Below are positions 25,692-32,979 of a stretch of DNA of 33,414 nucleotides, piece after piece (position 1 is the first letter of the stretch; each line of letters begins with the position of its first letter). The DNA comes from a virus: positions 1-33,414 of the IMG/VR virus record IMGVR_UViG_3300033182_000613; one strand, 5' to 3'. Made by a program: the position numbers and the translations under genes. The notes below the pieces were generated by a model. It saw nothing but the letters and a program-made list of their open reading frames with translations. It did not search any database and was not told the DNA's origin.

Positions 25692-26432
25692 ATGAAAAGT
25701 ATAAAAATAGAATTTTTTTCAAAGGTAAAGGGATTAGCGGAAACTTTCCCTGTTATACCCGCTAATCAATATCGTCCAAAATGGATGAGTATATGTAAAG
25801 ACGACTTTATTAAAACTAAAGATACTTTACAACCAAGCCATTTACAAATGTGTCCCGGAATCTTTGAAATTTTCAAACACGGGTACATGGTTCCTATGTG
25901 GCATGATGCTGTAATTAAAACAACTTACGATAGAGAAGACTTTGATTTTGTATTACCAAGCACATATCTTAAAGAGTTAAGAGGTGGAGATCCAATTGGA
26001 ACGCACCCTTACAATATTACAAAATTTTTACCAAAAAGACATTACAGTAAACACGCTATTGTAAAAATGAATACTCCTTGGAATGTTATTGCACCGCCTG
26101 GTGTAAAGTTCTTAGTGTTGCCAATACCTTATCCAGACACACACGAACTAGAAAGTGCAATTGGTATACTAGATCCCGCCGTAAGTACAGAAATTAATTT
26201 TCAATGTTATTTGAACATAAACCAAGGTGAAATTATGGTAAAAGCAGGAACGCCTATGATGTATCTTATTCCTCTTACAGAGCAACAATACGAATTAGTT
26301 GTAAGAGACATGACTAAAAAAGATGCTGCTTGGTTAGAAAAGCGTAATTATCTAAATATTTTTGGATTTAAATTAAACAAACAAAAAATTAAAGAATCGT
26401 TTTATAGACATTTTTACGGAGTTAAAAAATGA
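25692..26432 (+). CDS. beta-rich protein, possibly DUF6065-like, copy A
   Basis: This 246-residue protein is paralogous to the one at 26838-27602. Shared landmarks, A then B: 'PVIPANQYRPKW' / 'PIIPASKQQWKW'; 'CPGIFEIFKHGYMVPMWHD' / 'CPGILGITKTGWVQRAWQD'; 'NTPWNVIAPPGVKFLVLPIP' / 'QSPWMVYIPKGYYLMSMPLP'; 'GILDP' / 'GLLDP'; 'AGTPMMYLIP' / 'AGTPLCQYIL'. This layout resembles a phage domain of unknown function (I think DUF6065, with a cupin-like core), but the name is uncertain. No catalytic metal triad is evident. It begins two bases after the oxygenase and overlaps the next gene by four bases (ATGA). Confidence 0.75.
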   Translation: MKSIKIEFFSKVKGLAETFPVIPANQYRPKWMSICKDDFIKTKDTLQPSHLQMCPGIFEIFKHGYMVPMWHDAVIKTTYDREDFDFVLPSTYLKELRGGDPIGTHPYNITKFLPKRHYSKHAIVKMNTPWNVIAPPGVKFLVLPIPYPDTHELESAIGILDPAVSTEINFQCYLNINQGEIMVKAGTPMMYLIPLTEQQYELVVRDMTKKDAAWLEKRNYLNIFGFKLNKQKIKESFYRHFYGVKK

Positions 26433-26863
26433 TACACGAATTATTTACTAATGATTTTGCGTTTTATCGACAAGAAATTAGAGAAGCAAAAGATGATTAT
26501 ACAAAACATAAGATAGATAAAGATAGACGAAAAGCACACAAATGGATTTCTGAATTTTTAAAAAAAGCTGAAATTATTCTAACTTATAAAAACGGAAATG
26601 ACACTATTACTACTATTGCGACCCTTAATGTAAAAACAGATTTAGAGTTACCTCAGACTCCAATGACACATGTTACTATAAACGGCAAACAAGTTTTAGA
26701 AGATCAGTATTTAAGATTTTATAGAATGCCTGAAGTTTTACCAGATTGCATTCATGTAGATCAAGTATTATGTTTTTTTGTTAGTAATCAACATGTAAGT
26801 GAAGTATCAGGAAGAATAAACACTCCAGGAAAAAAATATGTTAAAGAATCTGTTGAGTCATAA
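26429..26863 (+). CDS. unrecognised protein between the two paralogues
   Basis: This 144-residue protein is linked to the upstream gene by ATGA and to the downstream one by a 26-base overlap. The N-terminal 50 residues are a highly charged helix (RQEIREAKDDYTKHKIDKDR); the rest is predicted beta (AEIILTYKNGND, TTIATLNVKTDLEL, THVTINGKQV). There is no known motif. Its position inside a tightly packed block suggests it works with the neighbouring oxygenases or the paralogue pair; no biochemical role can be read from the sequence. Confidence 0.7.
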   Translation: MIHELFTNDFAFYRQEIREAKDDYTKHKIDKDRRKAHKWISEFLKKAEIILTYKNGNDTITTIATLNVKTDLELPQTPMTHVTINGKQVLEDQYLRFYRMPEVLPDCIHVDQVLCFFVSNQHVSEVSGRINTPGKKYVKESVES

Positions 26864-27602
26864 AAAAGAAAAATTAGAATTTGTATCTTTGTTACCAGAA
26901 GTAGCACAAATTATGCCTATCATTCCTGCATCTAAACAACAGTGGAAATGGGCTAAAGATGCCTTAGAAAACTACAAAAAAGTTAAAGACGAGAATACTA
27001 CGAAACGTTTTACTCATGTTGCTAGATGTCCTGGGATATTAGGTATTACAAAAACAGGATGGGTTCAGCGTGCATGGCAAGATATTGTTATTAAAACAAA
27101 TGGGGACGGAGTTTCTTACGAATGGCAAACACCTGTAAATCAAAATATAATAGATAGCGACCATACATGGCGTTGGGACTATGTAAGTCATCATAACGAA
27201 GAACTTTTTGGAATATATAACCCTGATAAAAATTGTTTAAAGACTGTTATAAAAATCCAAAGTCCTTGGATGGTGTATATTCCTAAAGGGTATTATCTAA
27301 TGAGCATGCCCCTGCCATACCCTGATAGACATGACTGGACGGCAGCAACAGGATTGCTCGACCCAGATTACGGTCCTAACTTTTTAAATGTACAAATGTT
27401 TTGGCATAATCTTAACGGAGAAACTTTTATTCCTGCAGGTACACCTTTGTGCCAATATATATTAATAAAGAAACACGAAGTTGAAGCAACAGTAAGAGAA
27501 TATGAAAAGAAAGATATTGAAAATTTACGTCTAAGGGCTACTGCGATAGATTGCAAGTATCAAAGCAATTATACAATGTTAAAAGACTTAAAATGGAAAT
27601 AA
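26838..27602 (+). CDS. beta-rich protein, possibly DUF6065-like, copy B
   Basis: This 254-residue paralogue of the protein at 25692-26432 keeps the same order of motifs: PIIPASKQQWKW, RCPGILGITKTGW, IKIQSPWMVYIPKGYYLMSM, GLLDPDYGP, NGETFIPAGTPLCQY. Both also share a helical C-terminus starting '(V/T)VR(D/E)(M/Y)xKKD'. The copies are strongly diverged, so the duplication is old. The start overlaps the previous gene by 26 bases and the stop lies two bases before the next gene. Function unknown. Retention of both copies beside two Fe(II) oxygenases and a halogenase hints at a role as scaffold or substrate-binding partner, which is speculation. Confidence 0.75.
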   Translation: MLKNLLSHKKEKLEFVSLLPEVAQIMPIIPASKQQWKWAKDALENYKKVKDENTTKRFTHVARCPGILGITKTGWVQRAWQDIVIKTNGDGVSYEWQTPVNQNIIDSDHTWRWDYVSHHNEELFGIYNPDKNCLKTVIKIQSPWMVYIPKGYYLMSMPLPYPDRHDWTAATGLLDPDYGPNFLNVQMFWHNLNGETFIPAGTPLCQYILIKKHEVEATVREYEKKDIENLRLRATAIDCKYQSNYTMLKDLKWK

Positions 27603-27603
27603 C

Positions 27604-28182
27604 ATGGAAGATTTCATTTATATAAAATATAACGCACTAAACAAACAAGAGTGTGCCGACGTCATTGATTACTTCGAACGTATGAGGTCATTAGGACTTG
27701 TTTTTGATAGACAAGAATTAAAGGACGGTATGCCTCATCATAAAAAAGACAAAGCGTGTTTTATGTTTGAACCTGATGCTATAACATTTGACAGAACACA
27801 TCCTATGGCTATGATGTTAATTGATCGCATAAAAGAAGCCTATATGGATTATATTAAAGAGTATAGTATACTTGCAGAAAGTGAACAACATGGCATTTAT
27901 AATATTAAAATTCAAAAGACCCAAATAGGTGGCGGTTTCCATAAATGGCACTATGAATCTAATGGAAGACTGTCAAGTAATAGATTTCTTGTATACACTT
28001 TATACCTAAATGATGTAAAGGTTGGCGGAGAAACGGAGTTTTTATACCAACATCGTAGAGTAAATGCTTCTGAAGGTACACTAGTATTATTTCCAGCAAC
28101 ATACACACATACCCATAGAGGAAATCCTCCTTTAAGCGGTGATAAGTATATTGCAACAGGATGGATTGAATATTTTGAATAA
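27604..28182 (+). CDS. prolyl-4-hydroxylase-like 2OG-Fe(II) oxygenase
   Basis: This 192-residue protein has the complete Fe(II)/2-oxoglutarate set: H116-x-E118 in GGFHKWHYESNGR (Glu replaces the more usual Asp, as in related phage enzymes), then 'LVYTLYLNDVKVGGETEF', the distal FPATYTHTHRG (H169 or H171), and K181 in GDKYIATGW as the 2-oxoglutarate-binding Lys. This is the prolyl-4-hydroxylase alpha-subunit-like family well known from marine phages. Proteins or peptides are plausible substrates. It differs in family from the oxygenase at 25109-25690, so the block has two independent hydroxylases. It starts two bases after the preceding stop and overlaps the J-domain gene. Confidence 0.88.
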   Translation: MEDFIYIKYNALNKQECADVIDYFERMRSLGLVFDRQELKDGMPHHKKDKACFMFEPDAITFDRTHPMAMMLIDRIKEAYMDYIKEYSILAESEQHGIYNIKIQKTQIGGGFHKWHYESNGRLSSNRFLVYTLYLNDVKVGGETEFLYQHRRVNASEGTLVLFPATYTHTHRGNPPLSGDKYIATGWIEYFE

Positions 28183-28438
28183 AGACCCGTACATAATTTT
28201 AGGAATTCAACGTACAGCAACTATAAACGAGATTAAACGCCGTTATAGGGTGCTTGCTATGAAAGAACATCCTGATAAAGGTGGCGACATAAAAAAATTC
28301 TTAGAAATAAAAGAAGCATACGAAATACTAACAAACACAAAGTCTAAAGAAACAAAAAGTTTTGATCAAGGAACCGACACATTTTTTAAAAAAATGTTTG
28401 GAAGCAAGTTTGGCCCGTGGAGTAATAAATGGCTGTAA
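28175..28438 (+). CDS. small J-domain (DnaJ-type) co-chaperone
   Basis: The J-domain runs from DPYIILGIQRTATINEIKRR through AMKEHPDKGG (the HPD tripeptide that stimulates DnaK) to KEAYEILTN, essentially the whole protein. A short tail ends in Gly/Phe residues (FFKKMFGSKFGPWSNKW). There is no zinc-finger or C-terminal client-binding region, so this is a minimal J-protein that probably recruits the host DnaK. The start is uncertain: TTG 28175 gives 87 residues and an 8-base overlap with the oxygenase; GTG 28139 would give 99 residues. No ATG is available before the domain. Role in phage assembly or in folding the cargo enzymes is inferred. Confidence 0.85.
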   Translation: MNKDPYIILGIQRTATINEIKRRYRVLAMKEHPDKGGDIKKFLEIKEAYEILTNTKSKETKSFDQGTDTFFKKMFGSKFGPWSNKWL

Positions 28439-28641
28439 TAAAAGTTGAGATATGTCCATATCTTCAAAGAGAAAGTGCTAGACAAAACAAAGCACACGAA
28501 AATGTTTTAAATTGGCAGCACCGTTACAGATGGATCAAACACGTTCTCTCTCATGATAAAAGAGAAATTCTTTTCCATGAAGAAAAGTACTTTGAAGAAT
28601 TTAAGAAAACTTGGCCTCATTGGTATAAGCGCATTTATTAG
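28429..28641 (+). CDS. small basic protein of unknown function
   Basis: This 70-residue protein starts inside the end of the J-domain gene (10-base overlap). It is rich in His, Trp, Tyr, Arg and Lys (NWQHRYRWIKHVLSHDKREI, then FKKTWPHWYKRIY) and looks like two or three basic helices. There is no known motif. It could bind nucleic acid or an acidic partner. It is the last gene of the cargo block, and a late-promoter-like element begins one base after its stop codon. Coding status rests on the tight overlap and clean length rather than on homology. Confidence 0.6.
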   Translation: MAVIKVEICPYLQRESARQNKAHENVLNWQHRYRWIKHVLSHDKREILFHEEKYFEEFKKTWPHWYKRIY

Positions 28642-28649
28642 CATAAATA
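28642..28649 (+). promoter_or_regulatory. T4-type late promoter-like octamer CATAAATA
   Basis: CATAAATA (7 of 8 to TATAAATA; followed by C as in many T4-like late sites) lies in the 32-base gap between the cargo block and the virion gene at 28674, 24 bases before its ATG. A GAGG-type ribosome binding site (28664-28667) follows. The position before a structural gene makes it the best late-promoter candidate in the window. Confidence 0.5.
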
Positions 28650-28673
28650 CACTATAAAGTGTTGAGGAATTAA

Positions 28674-29879
28674 ATGTCTGCTAATCCTGTTGTTAATAAC
28701 ATACGTATTATACCTAGAACTCAAGATTTCTTAGAAAGAAATACAGGTTCTAGCGGAGAATTATATTTCAATAAAGACAGTAACAGTCTAAGAGTCTACA
28801 ACGGAAGCCTCAGAGGCGGCCATGAAGTTATTTCTGAATATAATCTAACCCAGTATATTGCGCAAAAAGAAATTGCTACTGTAAAATACGATGTTACGGT
28901 AGAAAATCAAGGAAGTGGTAATAAGTATGTTCTAAACGGTACTTATTATACTGATTTAAGTTTTGTAGTAGGTTATACTTACATTTTTGATCAAACTGAC
29001 CTTGACAATTTATATTATCCTAACGCTGAAGGAACTGTGTATAATGAACATCCTTTACATTTTTCTAGCGACGATCAAGATGGGAAGTTGAACGGCGGCA
29101 CTACGTACTTAACTAATGTCATTTATTTGCTAGACGACATTCAAGTTTCAGAAACCGAATACAATCAAAGATTCAATAGAGCCACTACTAGACAGGTACA
29201 ACTAACCGTAACTAAAGATACTCCAACTACCCTGTATTATTGGTGTGCTAATCATGTAGGTATGGGCAGAACTATTACTGTTGGCTTACCTGGTTCTGGT
29301 AATTCAGGTGGTGCGCAGGTGGATGTTTCAGATACTGCACCTGCTAGTCCAACAGAAGGAAATATATGGTTCAACAGCACTAACGGTAGAATATATGTAT
29401 ACGTTGCAGACGGCGATAGTAGTCAATGGGTACAACCTAGCGTACCAGTGTTTAGCGGAGACTATAACGATTTATCTAATGCACCAACTAGTATTTTAGA
29501 CTTTAGTATAACTGATGGTTCAGCTGGACAAATATTACAAACTGACGGCGCTGGCAATTTCTCATTTGTTGCCGGCACAACATATGACCAAACATTAAAC
29601 ACTTCTGACGATGTAGAATTTAATACAATAAGTGCAACTGAATTTATTAACACAGGTGTAGGTACTCCAGAAATTGATAGTGCGTCAACATTAACTTTGA
29701 CCGCAGCAGATGGAGTAATTGTAAATGGATCTCAATTTAGGTTACCTAGTTTTACAACAACTCAAAGAGGTAATCTTGTTCCAATCAACGGTGATTTGAT
29801 ATACAATACAACAACTAATAAGGTGCAAGCGTATCAAAATGGTGCTTGGATAAACCTTGATGACGGAAGTGCAGCATAA
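28674..29879 (+). CDS. virion structural protein with cupredoxin-like domain and fibre-type C-terminus
   Basis: The product has 401 residues. The N-terminal segment (TQDFLERNTGSSGELYFN, then NSLRVYNG) is a fibre attachment motif. Residues about 70-205 form a cupredoxin-like domain closely related to that of giant protein 1: H126 in NEHPLHFSS and C191-x2-H194-x2-M197 in TLYYWCANHVGMG, a ligand set like type 1 copper proteins. The C-terminal half shows fibre repeats (SGDYNDLSNAPTSILDFS, QILQTDGAGNFSF) and ends with QRGNLVPINGDLIYNTTTNK. A late-type promoter precedes it, and its stop overlaps the protease start (TAATG). Copper binding is untested; the His/Cys/His/Met spacing is seen directly. 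Confidence 0.82.
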   Translation: MSANPVVNNIRIIPRTQDFLERNTGSSGELYFNKDSNSLRVYNGSLRGGHEVISEYNLTQYIAQKEIATVKYDVTVENQGSGNKYVLNGTYYTDLSFVVGYTYIFDQTDLDNLYYPNAEGTVYNEHPLHFSSDDQDGKLNGGTTYLTNVIYLLDDIQVSETEYNQRFNRATTRQVQLTVTKDTPTTLYYWCANHVGMGRTITVGLPGSGNSGGAQVDVSDTAPASPTEGNIWFNSTNGRIYVYVADGDSSQWVQPSVPVFSGDYNDLSNAPTSILDFSITDGSAGQILQTDGAGNFSFVAGTTYDQTLNTSDDVEFNTISATEFINTGVGTPEIDSASTLTLTAADGVIVNGSQFRLPSFTTTQRGNLVPINGDLIYNTTTNKVQAYQNGAWINLDDGSAA

Positions 29880-31441
29880 TGAGCGAAAAAGAATACGCAG
29901 TAATTGTTAAGAAGGGTGTAGACATAGAAGAATTTGATGCTGAAATGGCAGCATCGCAAGGTCACGGTCCTGTTCCAAATCGCTCAGTAGATGTTGCTAA
30001 TCCACGTTTAGGTTCTGGTAGAATGACTCACTGGATGATTACTGACGAAGAAGCAGAATCTTTGCGTAGTGATCCTAGAGTTGAAGCAGTTGAAATTCCT
30101 CCGTACTTACGCGACGATATACACATAGGTCTAAGAGCAAGTCAAACAGGAAATTTTTATAGAGGTACGTTAGGGGCGTCTACAGAAGTTAATTGGGGGT
30201 TAAAACGTTCTATTGCTGAAACAAACACATACTTTAATCAACCAACTATAGCAGGTAATTACGAGTATGCACTAGACGGATCAGGTGTTGACATTGTAAT
30301 TCAAGATAGCGGTTTACAAGTTGATCATCCTGACTTTAATGACTATGTCGGTAATAGCCGAGTTCAACAAATAAACTGGTATACAGAAAGCGGATTACCT
30401 GGCACACAATCTGCTAACCATTATAGAGATTATGAAGGTCACGGAACACATTGCGCAGGGATAGCAGCAGGTCTTACCTATGGCTGGGCAAAAGGTGCAA
30501 GAATATATTCGCAAAAATTAAGCGGGTTAGAAGGCCCCGGTGACAGCGGAACAGGTATATCAGTAGCTGATGCGTTTGACTCTATTAGATTATGGCACAT
30601 TGCTAAAGGAGGAACAAGACCAACAATAGTTAATATGAGCTGGGGATACTTTAGCTCTTCTACAGTTGATCCTACTTCTGGTGAATATAGAGGTATAAGT
30701 TGGAATTATGGCGATCCAAATTATTCAACCATTACTGAACTTTGGGCTAATGCAGGAATTGTCCCACCATTTGACGTTGACGGTACAAGTGTAAGATACT
30801 TTACAAATACAAATGCTTTTGCTAATGCAGAAGTTGAAGATATGATTGATGCTGGAATACATGTATGTATAGCGGCAGGAAACGATTATTATAAACTAGA
30901 CGTATCAGGCGGCCTAGATTATGATAATTTTGCAGTATTTTCAGGAACACAACAATTTTATCATCGTTCAGGATCTCCATATAGCAGCAGAGCGTTTTAC
31001 GTAGGTAATATTGACTCAACTGTTCAAAACGACAGCGGAACTTATAGAGATAAAACAGCAAGTTCAAGTAATAAAGGTCCTGCTGTTAATATATGGGCTC
31101 CTGGAACTAATATAATGAGTACTACTAGCACTGTTAATGACGGCTATACAACTGTAAATTATCCCAATAACACAAGCTATAAAATTACAAGTATTAGCGG
31201 AACGTCAATGGCATCTCCACAAGTAGCAGGAGTGTGCGCTCTATATTTACAAGCAACACCTGATATTTCAACAGACGATCTGCTGACAAAAATAATAAAC
31301 GATTCTAAAAGTGTCATTTATGATACGGGAGTAAATAACGATTACGCAAGCTACCAAACGTCAATTATGGGTGCTCCAAATAGAATGTTATATTCAAAAT
31401 ATGGAAGACAACCAGTAATTTATAAGAATGTGAGTTTATAA
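29879..31441 (+). CDS. subtilisin-like serine protease (S8 family)
   Basis: This 520-residue protein has the full catalytic set: D143 in DIVIQDSGLQVDHPDF, H188 in YEGHGTHCAG, the oxyanion N335 in CIAAGNDY and S443 in SGTSMASPQVAG. Residues 1-80 resemble an I9-type propeptide: MSEKEYAVIVKKGVD at the start and SDPRVEAVEIPP at the cleavage-zone end. There is no signal peptide, so it acts in the host cytoplasm or inside the particle. It sits between two structural genes and is coupled to the upstream one by TAATG. Processing of a virion protein or degradation of host surface protein are both possible. This differs from the usual T4 prohead protease (gp21, U9 family). Confidence 0.9.
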   Translation: MSEKEYAVIVKKGVDIEEFDAEMAASQGHGPVPNRSVDVANPRLGSGRMTHWMITDEEAESLRSDPRVEAVEIPPYLRDDIHIGLRASQTGNFYRGTLGASTEVNWGLKRSIAETNTYFNQPTIAGNYEYALDGSGVDIVIQDSGLQVDHPDFNDYVGNSRVQQINWYTESGLPGTQSANHYRDYEGHGTHCAGIAAGLTYGWAKGARIYSQKLSGLEGPGDSGTGISVADAFDSIRLWHIAKGGTRPTIVNMSWGYFSSSTVDPTSGEYRGISWNYGDPNYSTITELWANAGIVPPFDVDGTSVRYFTNTNAFANAEVEDMIDAGIHVCIAAGNDYYKLDVSGGLDYDNFAVFSGTQQFYHRSGSPYSSRAFYVGNIDSTVQNDSGTYRDKTASSSNKGPAVNIWAPGTNIMSTTSTVNDGYTTVNYPNNTSYKITSISGTSMASPQVAGVCALYLQATPDISTDDLLTKIINDSKSVIYDTGVNNDYASYQTSIMGAPNRMLYSKYGRQPVIYKNVSL

Positions 31442-31455
31442 GATAGGATTTAAAG

Positions 31456-32361
31456 ATGGCAATAAATTTTCCAGCATCACCAAGCGAAGACGATACTTTT
31501 ACATCAGGGGGTGTAACATGGCAATGGGATGGCACTACTTGGAACATTGTAGGAGGTTCTACCCCTGTAAATATTAGATCGTTTTCTACTATCACTGGAG
31601 ATAGCGGATCAACAACAGCAGATAGTCCATCAGATACTTTAACAGTAATCGGAGGATCTGGCATAGCAACATCTATATCGGGTGATACATTATCTATTGC
31701 TTACGCCGGAGGAGGTGGAGGTTCTGATCAAAATTTATGGTACACTATTCAAGCAGATAGTGGAAATACTTCAGCAAATACTACAACTGACACATTGACT
31801 GTTGCAGGCGGAACTGATATTTCTACTAGCATTAGCGGAGACACTCTTACTATTAATTACACAGGAGCCGGTGGTGGCGCAAATTCTATAAACGATCTTA
31901 CTGATGTTAATATTGGAGGAATAACTCAAGGCGATACACTAGTTTGGACCGGTGCTTCTTTTATTCCTACAGGAAGAAGTTTTGCAACAATGTATATGCC
32001 TGCAATTGCCTTGCTACGTGTAGGCGCAGCTGGAGTTACTGCATATACATTTAATTCTCATTACTCAGGTAATAATCCTACAATTTATGCAATATCAGGT
32101 ACTACTATAGCATTTGATTTAACTAATGCATCCGGACACCCATTTGAAATACAAGATAATACATTAACTGCATTAACTAGCGGGTTAACACATGTTGATA
32201 ACGAAGGAACGGTGTCAACAGGAGCAAGTGCGCAAGGAAAGTCAAGTGGTGTGTTATATTGGGAGATACCTGAAACTGAAGGTGGTACATATGTTTATCA
32301 GTGTCAAGCGCATGCGGCTATGTACGGTATAATATCTGTTAAGAGATTGTCAACTATTTAA
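31456..32361 (+). CDS. virion structural protein with C-terminal cupredoxin-like domain
   Basis: The product has 301 residues. The N-terminus (INFPASPSEDDTFTSGGVTW, then WDGTTWNIVG) is a common short module of phage virion proteins. Residues about 45-150 hold repeated 'DT(L)TV(I/A)GG-x-I/D-x-TSISGDTL' strands. The C-terminal domain (about 190-301) is cupredoxin-like: H228 in SGHPFEI, and C283-x2-H286-x2-M289 in YVYQCQAHAAMYG, followed by IISVKRL. It is distantly related to the domains in the genes at 717 and 28674. The stop overlaps the convergent minus-strand gene by 12 bases. Particle location is unknown. Confidence 0.82.
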   Translation: MAINFPASPSEDDTFTSGGVTWQWDGTTWNIVGGSTPVNIRSFSTITGDSGSTTADSPSDTLTVIGGSGIATSISGDTLSIAYAGGGGGSDQNLWYTIQADSGNTSANTTTDTLTVAGGTDISTSISGDTLTINYTGAGGGANSINDLTDVNIGGITQGDTLVWTGASFIPTGRSFATMYMPAIALLRVGAAGVTAYTFNSHYSGNNPTIYAISGTTIAFDLTNASGHPFEIQDNTLTALTSGLTHVDNEGTVSTGASAQGKSSGVLYWEIPETEGGTYVYQCQAHAAMYGIISVKRLSTI

Positions 32362-32616
32362 ATCGTTTACAATTTTATAGAGTTTATATCTAACACTTGC
32401 TAATCTATCAACACTCTCATGTGCTCTTGCAGGGTTAATATATCCGTTATTTGTAGGATTATGTTCTTCGTCAATTAAAGTAGAATACTTTTTAAATTCA
32501 GCCATTAATGATTCAAATTCTTGTTTTAATTTAGGATTTGTTATTTTTAGTAATGCTTGATTAAATGATTTGATATCTTTACGATATCGTTCACTATTTG
32601 ATAACTGAAGTTTCAT
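32350..32616 (-). CDS. unrecognised small helical protein
   Basis: This 88-residue protein is mostly helical and charged (NSERYRKDIKSFNQALLKIT, then KLKQEFESLMAEFKKYSTLI), with RLASVRYKLYKIVNDL at the end. There is no known motif. It is the last gene of the minus-strand run; its ATG follows the cupin-like gene's stop directly (TAAATG), so the two are coupled. Its end overlaps the convergent plus-strand gene by 12 bases, with no terminator visible between the two transcripts. Confidence 0.7.
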   Translation of the reverse strand: MKLQLSNSERYRKDIKSFNQALLKITNPKLKQEFESLMAEFKKYSTLIDEEHNPTNNGYINPARAHESVDRLASVRYKLYKIVNDLNS

Positions 32617-32979
32617 TTAAACACCTATATTAGAAGCAGGAATTATTGTATAGAAATCTTCGGCACTAGCTGAATCACTTACTTGAGAGATTGTACTATT
32701 TTGTTCTAAACATTCTAAAGAAACTGGTGTTAATGGAGTTACTTTATAAACAGATCCTTCTGGTAATTCTTGTTGATAAACTTTACCGTTAGATGTGTCA
32801 ATCCATCTAACTATAAATTTACCACTATTTACAAACCAACTTTTGGTAGTAGTTTTGTGTAGATGAAACGGCATTTTATCGCCTGGTTTATTAAAAATAA
32901 GAATCTTACCTGCATATGTGTTTTCATCTGCCCAGGTAATTTCTGTGCCCCACTCTCTCTTAAAATCGTTTTCCGTCAT
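32617..32979 (-). CDS. cupin-like protein with incomplete metal site
   Basis: This 120-residue single-domain cupin has motif 1, G33-x5-H39-x-H41, and the closing G53 at the right distance. However, the metal-binding Glu position is Lys (K46), and the usual motif-2 His is not obvious. The surrounding strands (KILIFNKPGDKMPFHLH, WFVNSGKFIVRW, LPEGSVYKVTPLTPVSLEC) fit the sugar-isomerase/epimerase type of cupin. With the site incomplete it may bind a sugar or act as a small regulatory fold rather than as a metalloenzyme. It overlaps the NUDIX gene upstream by four bases (ATGA). Confidence 0.75.
   Translation of the reverse strand: MTENDFKREWGTEITWADENTYAGKILIFNKPGDKMPFHLHKTTTKSWFVNSGKFIVRWIDTSNGKVYQQELPEGSVYKVTPLTPVSLECLEQNSTISQVSDSASAEDFYTIIPASNIGV

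Noticed and set aside
28649-28662. Small hairpin ACACT-ATAA-AGTGT upstream of the virion gene at 28674
   Set aside because: The stem is only five base pairs with no T run, so it is not a terminator; it may be chance next to the late promoter.
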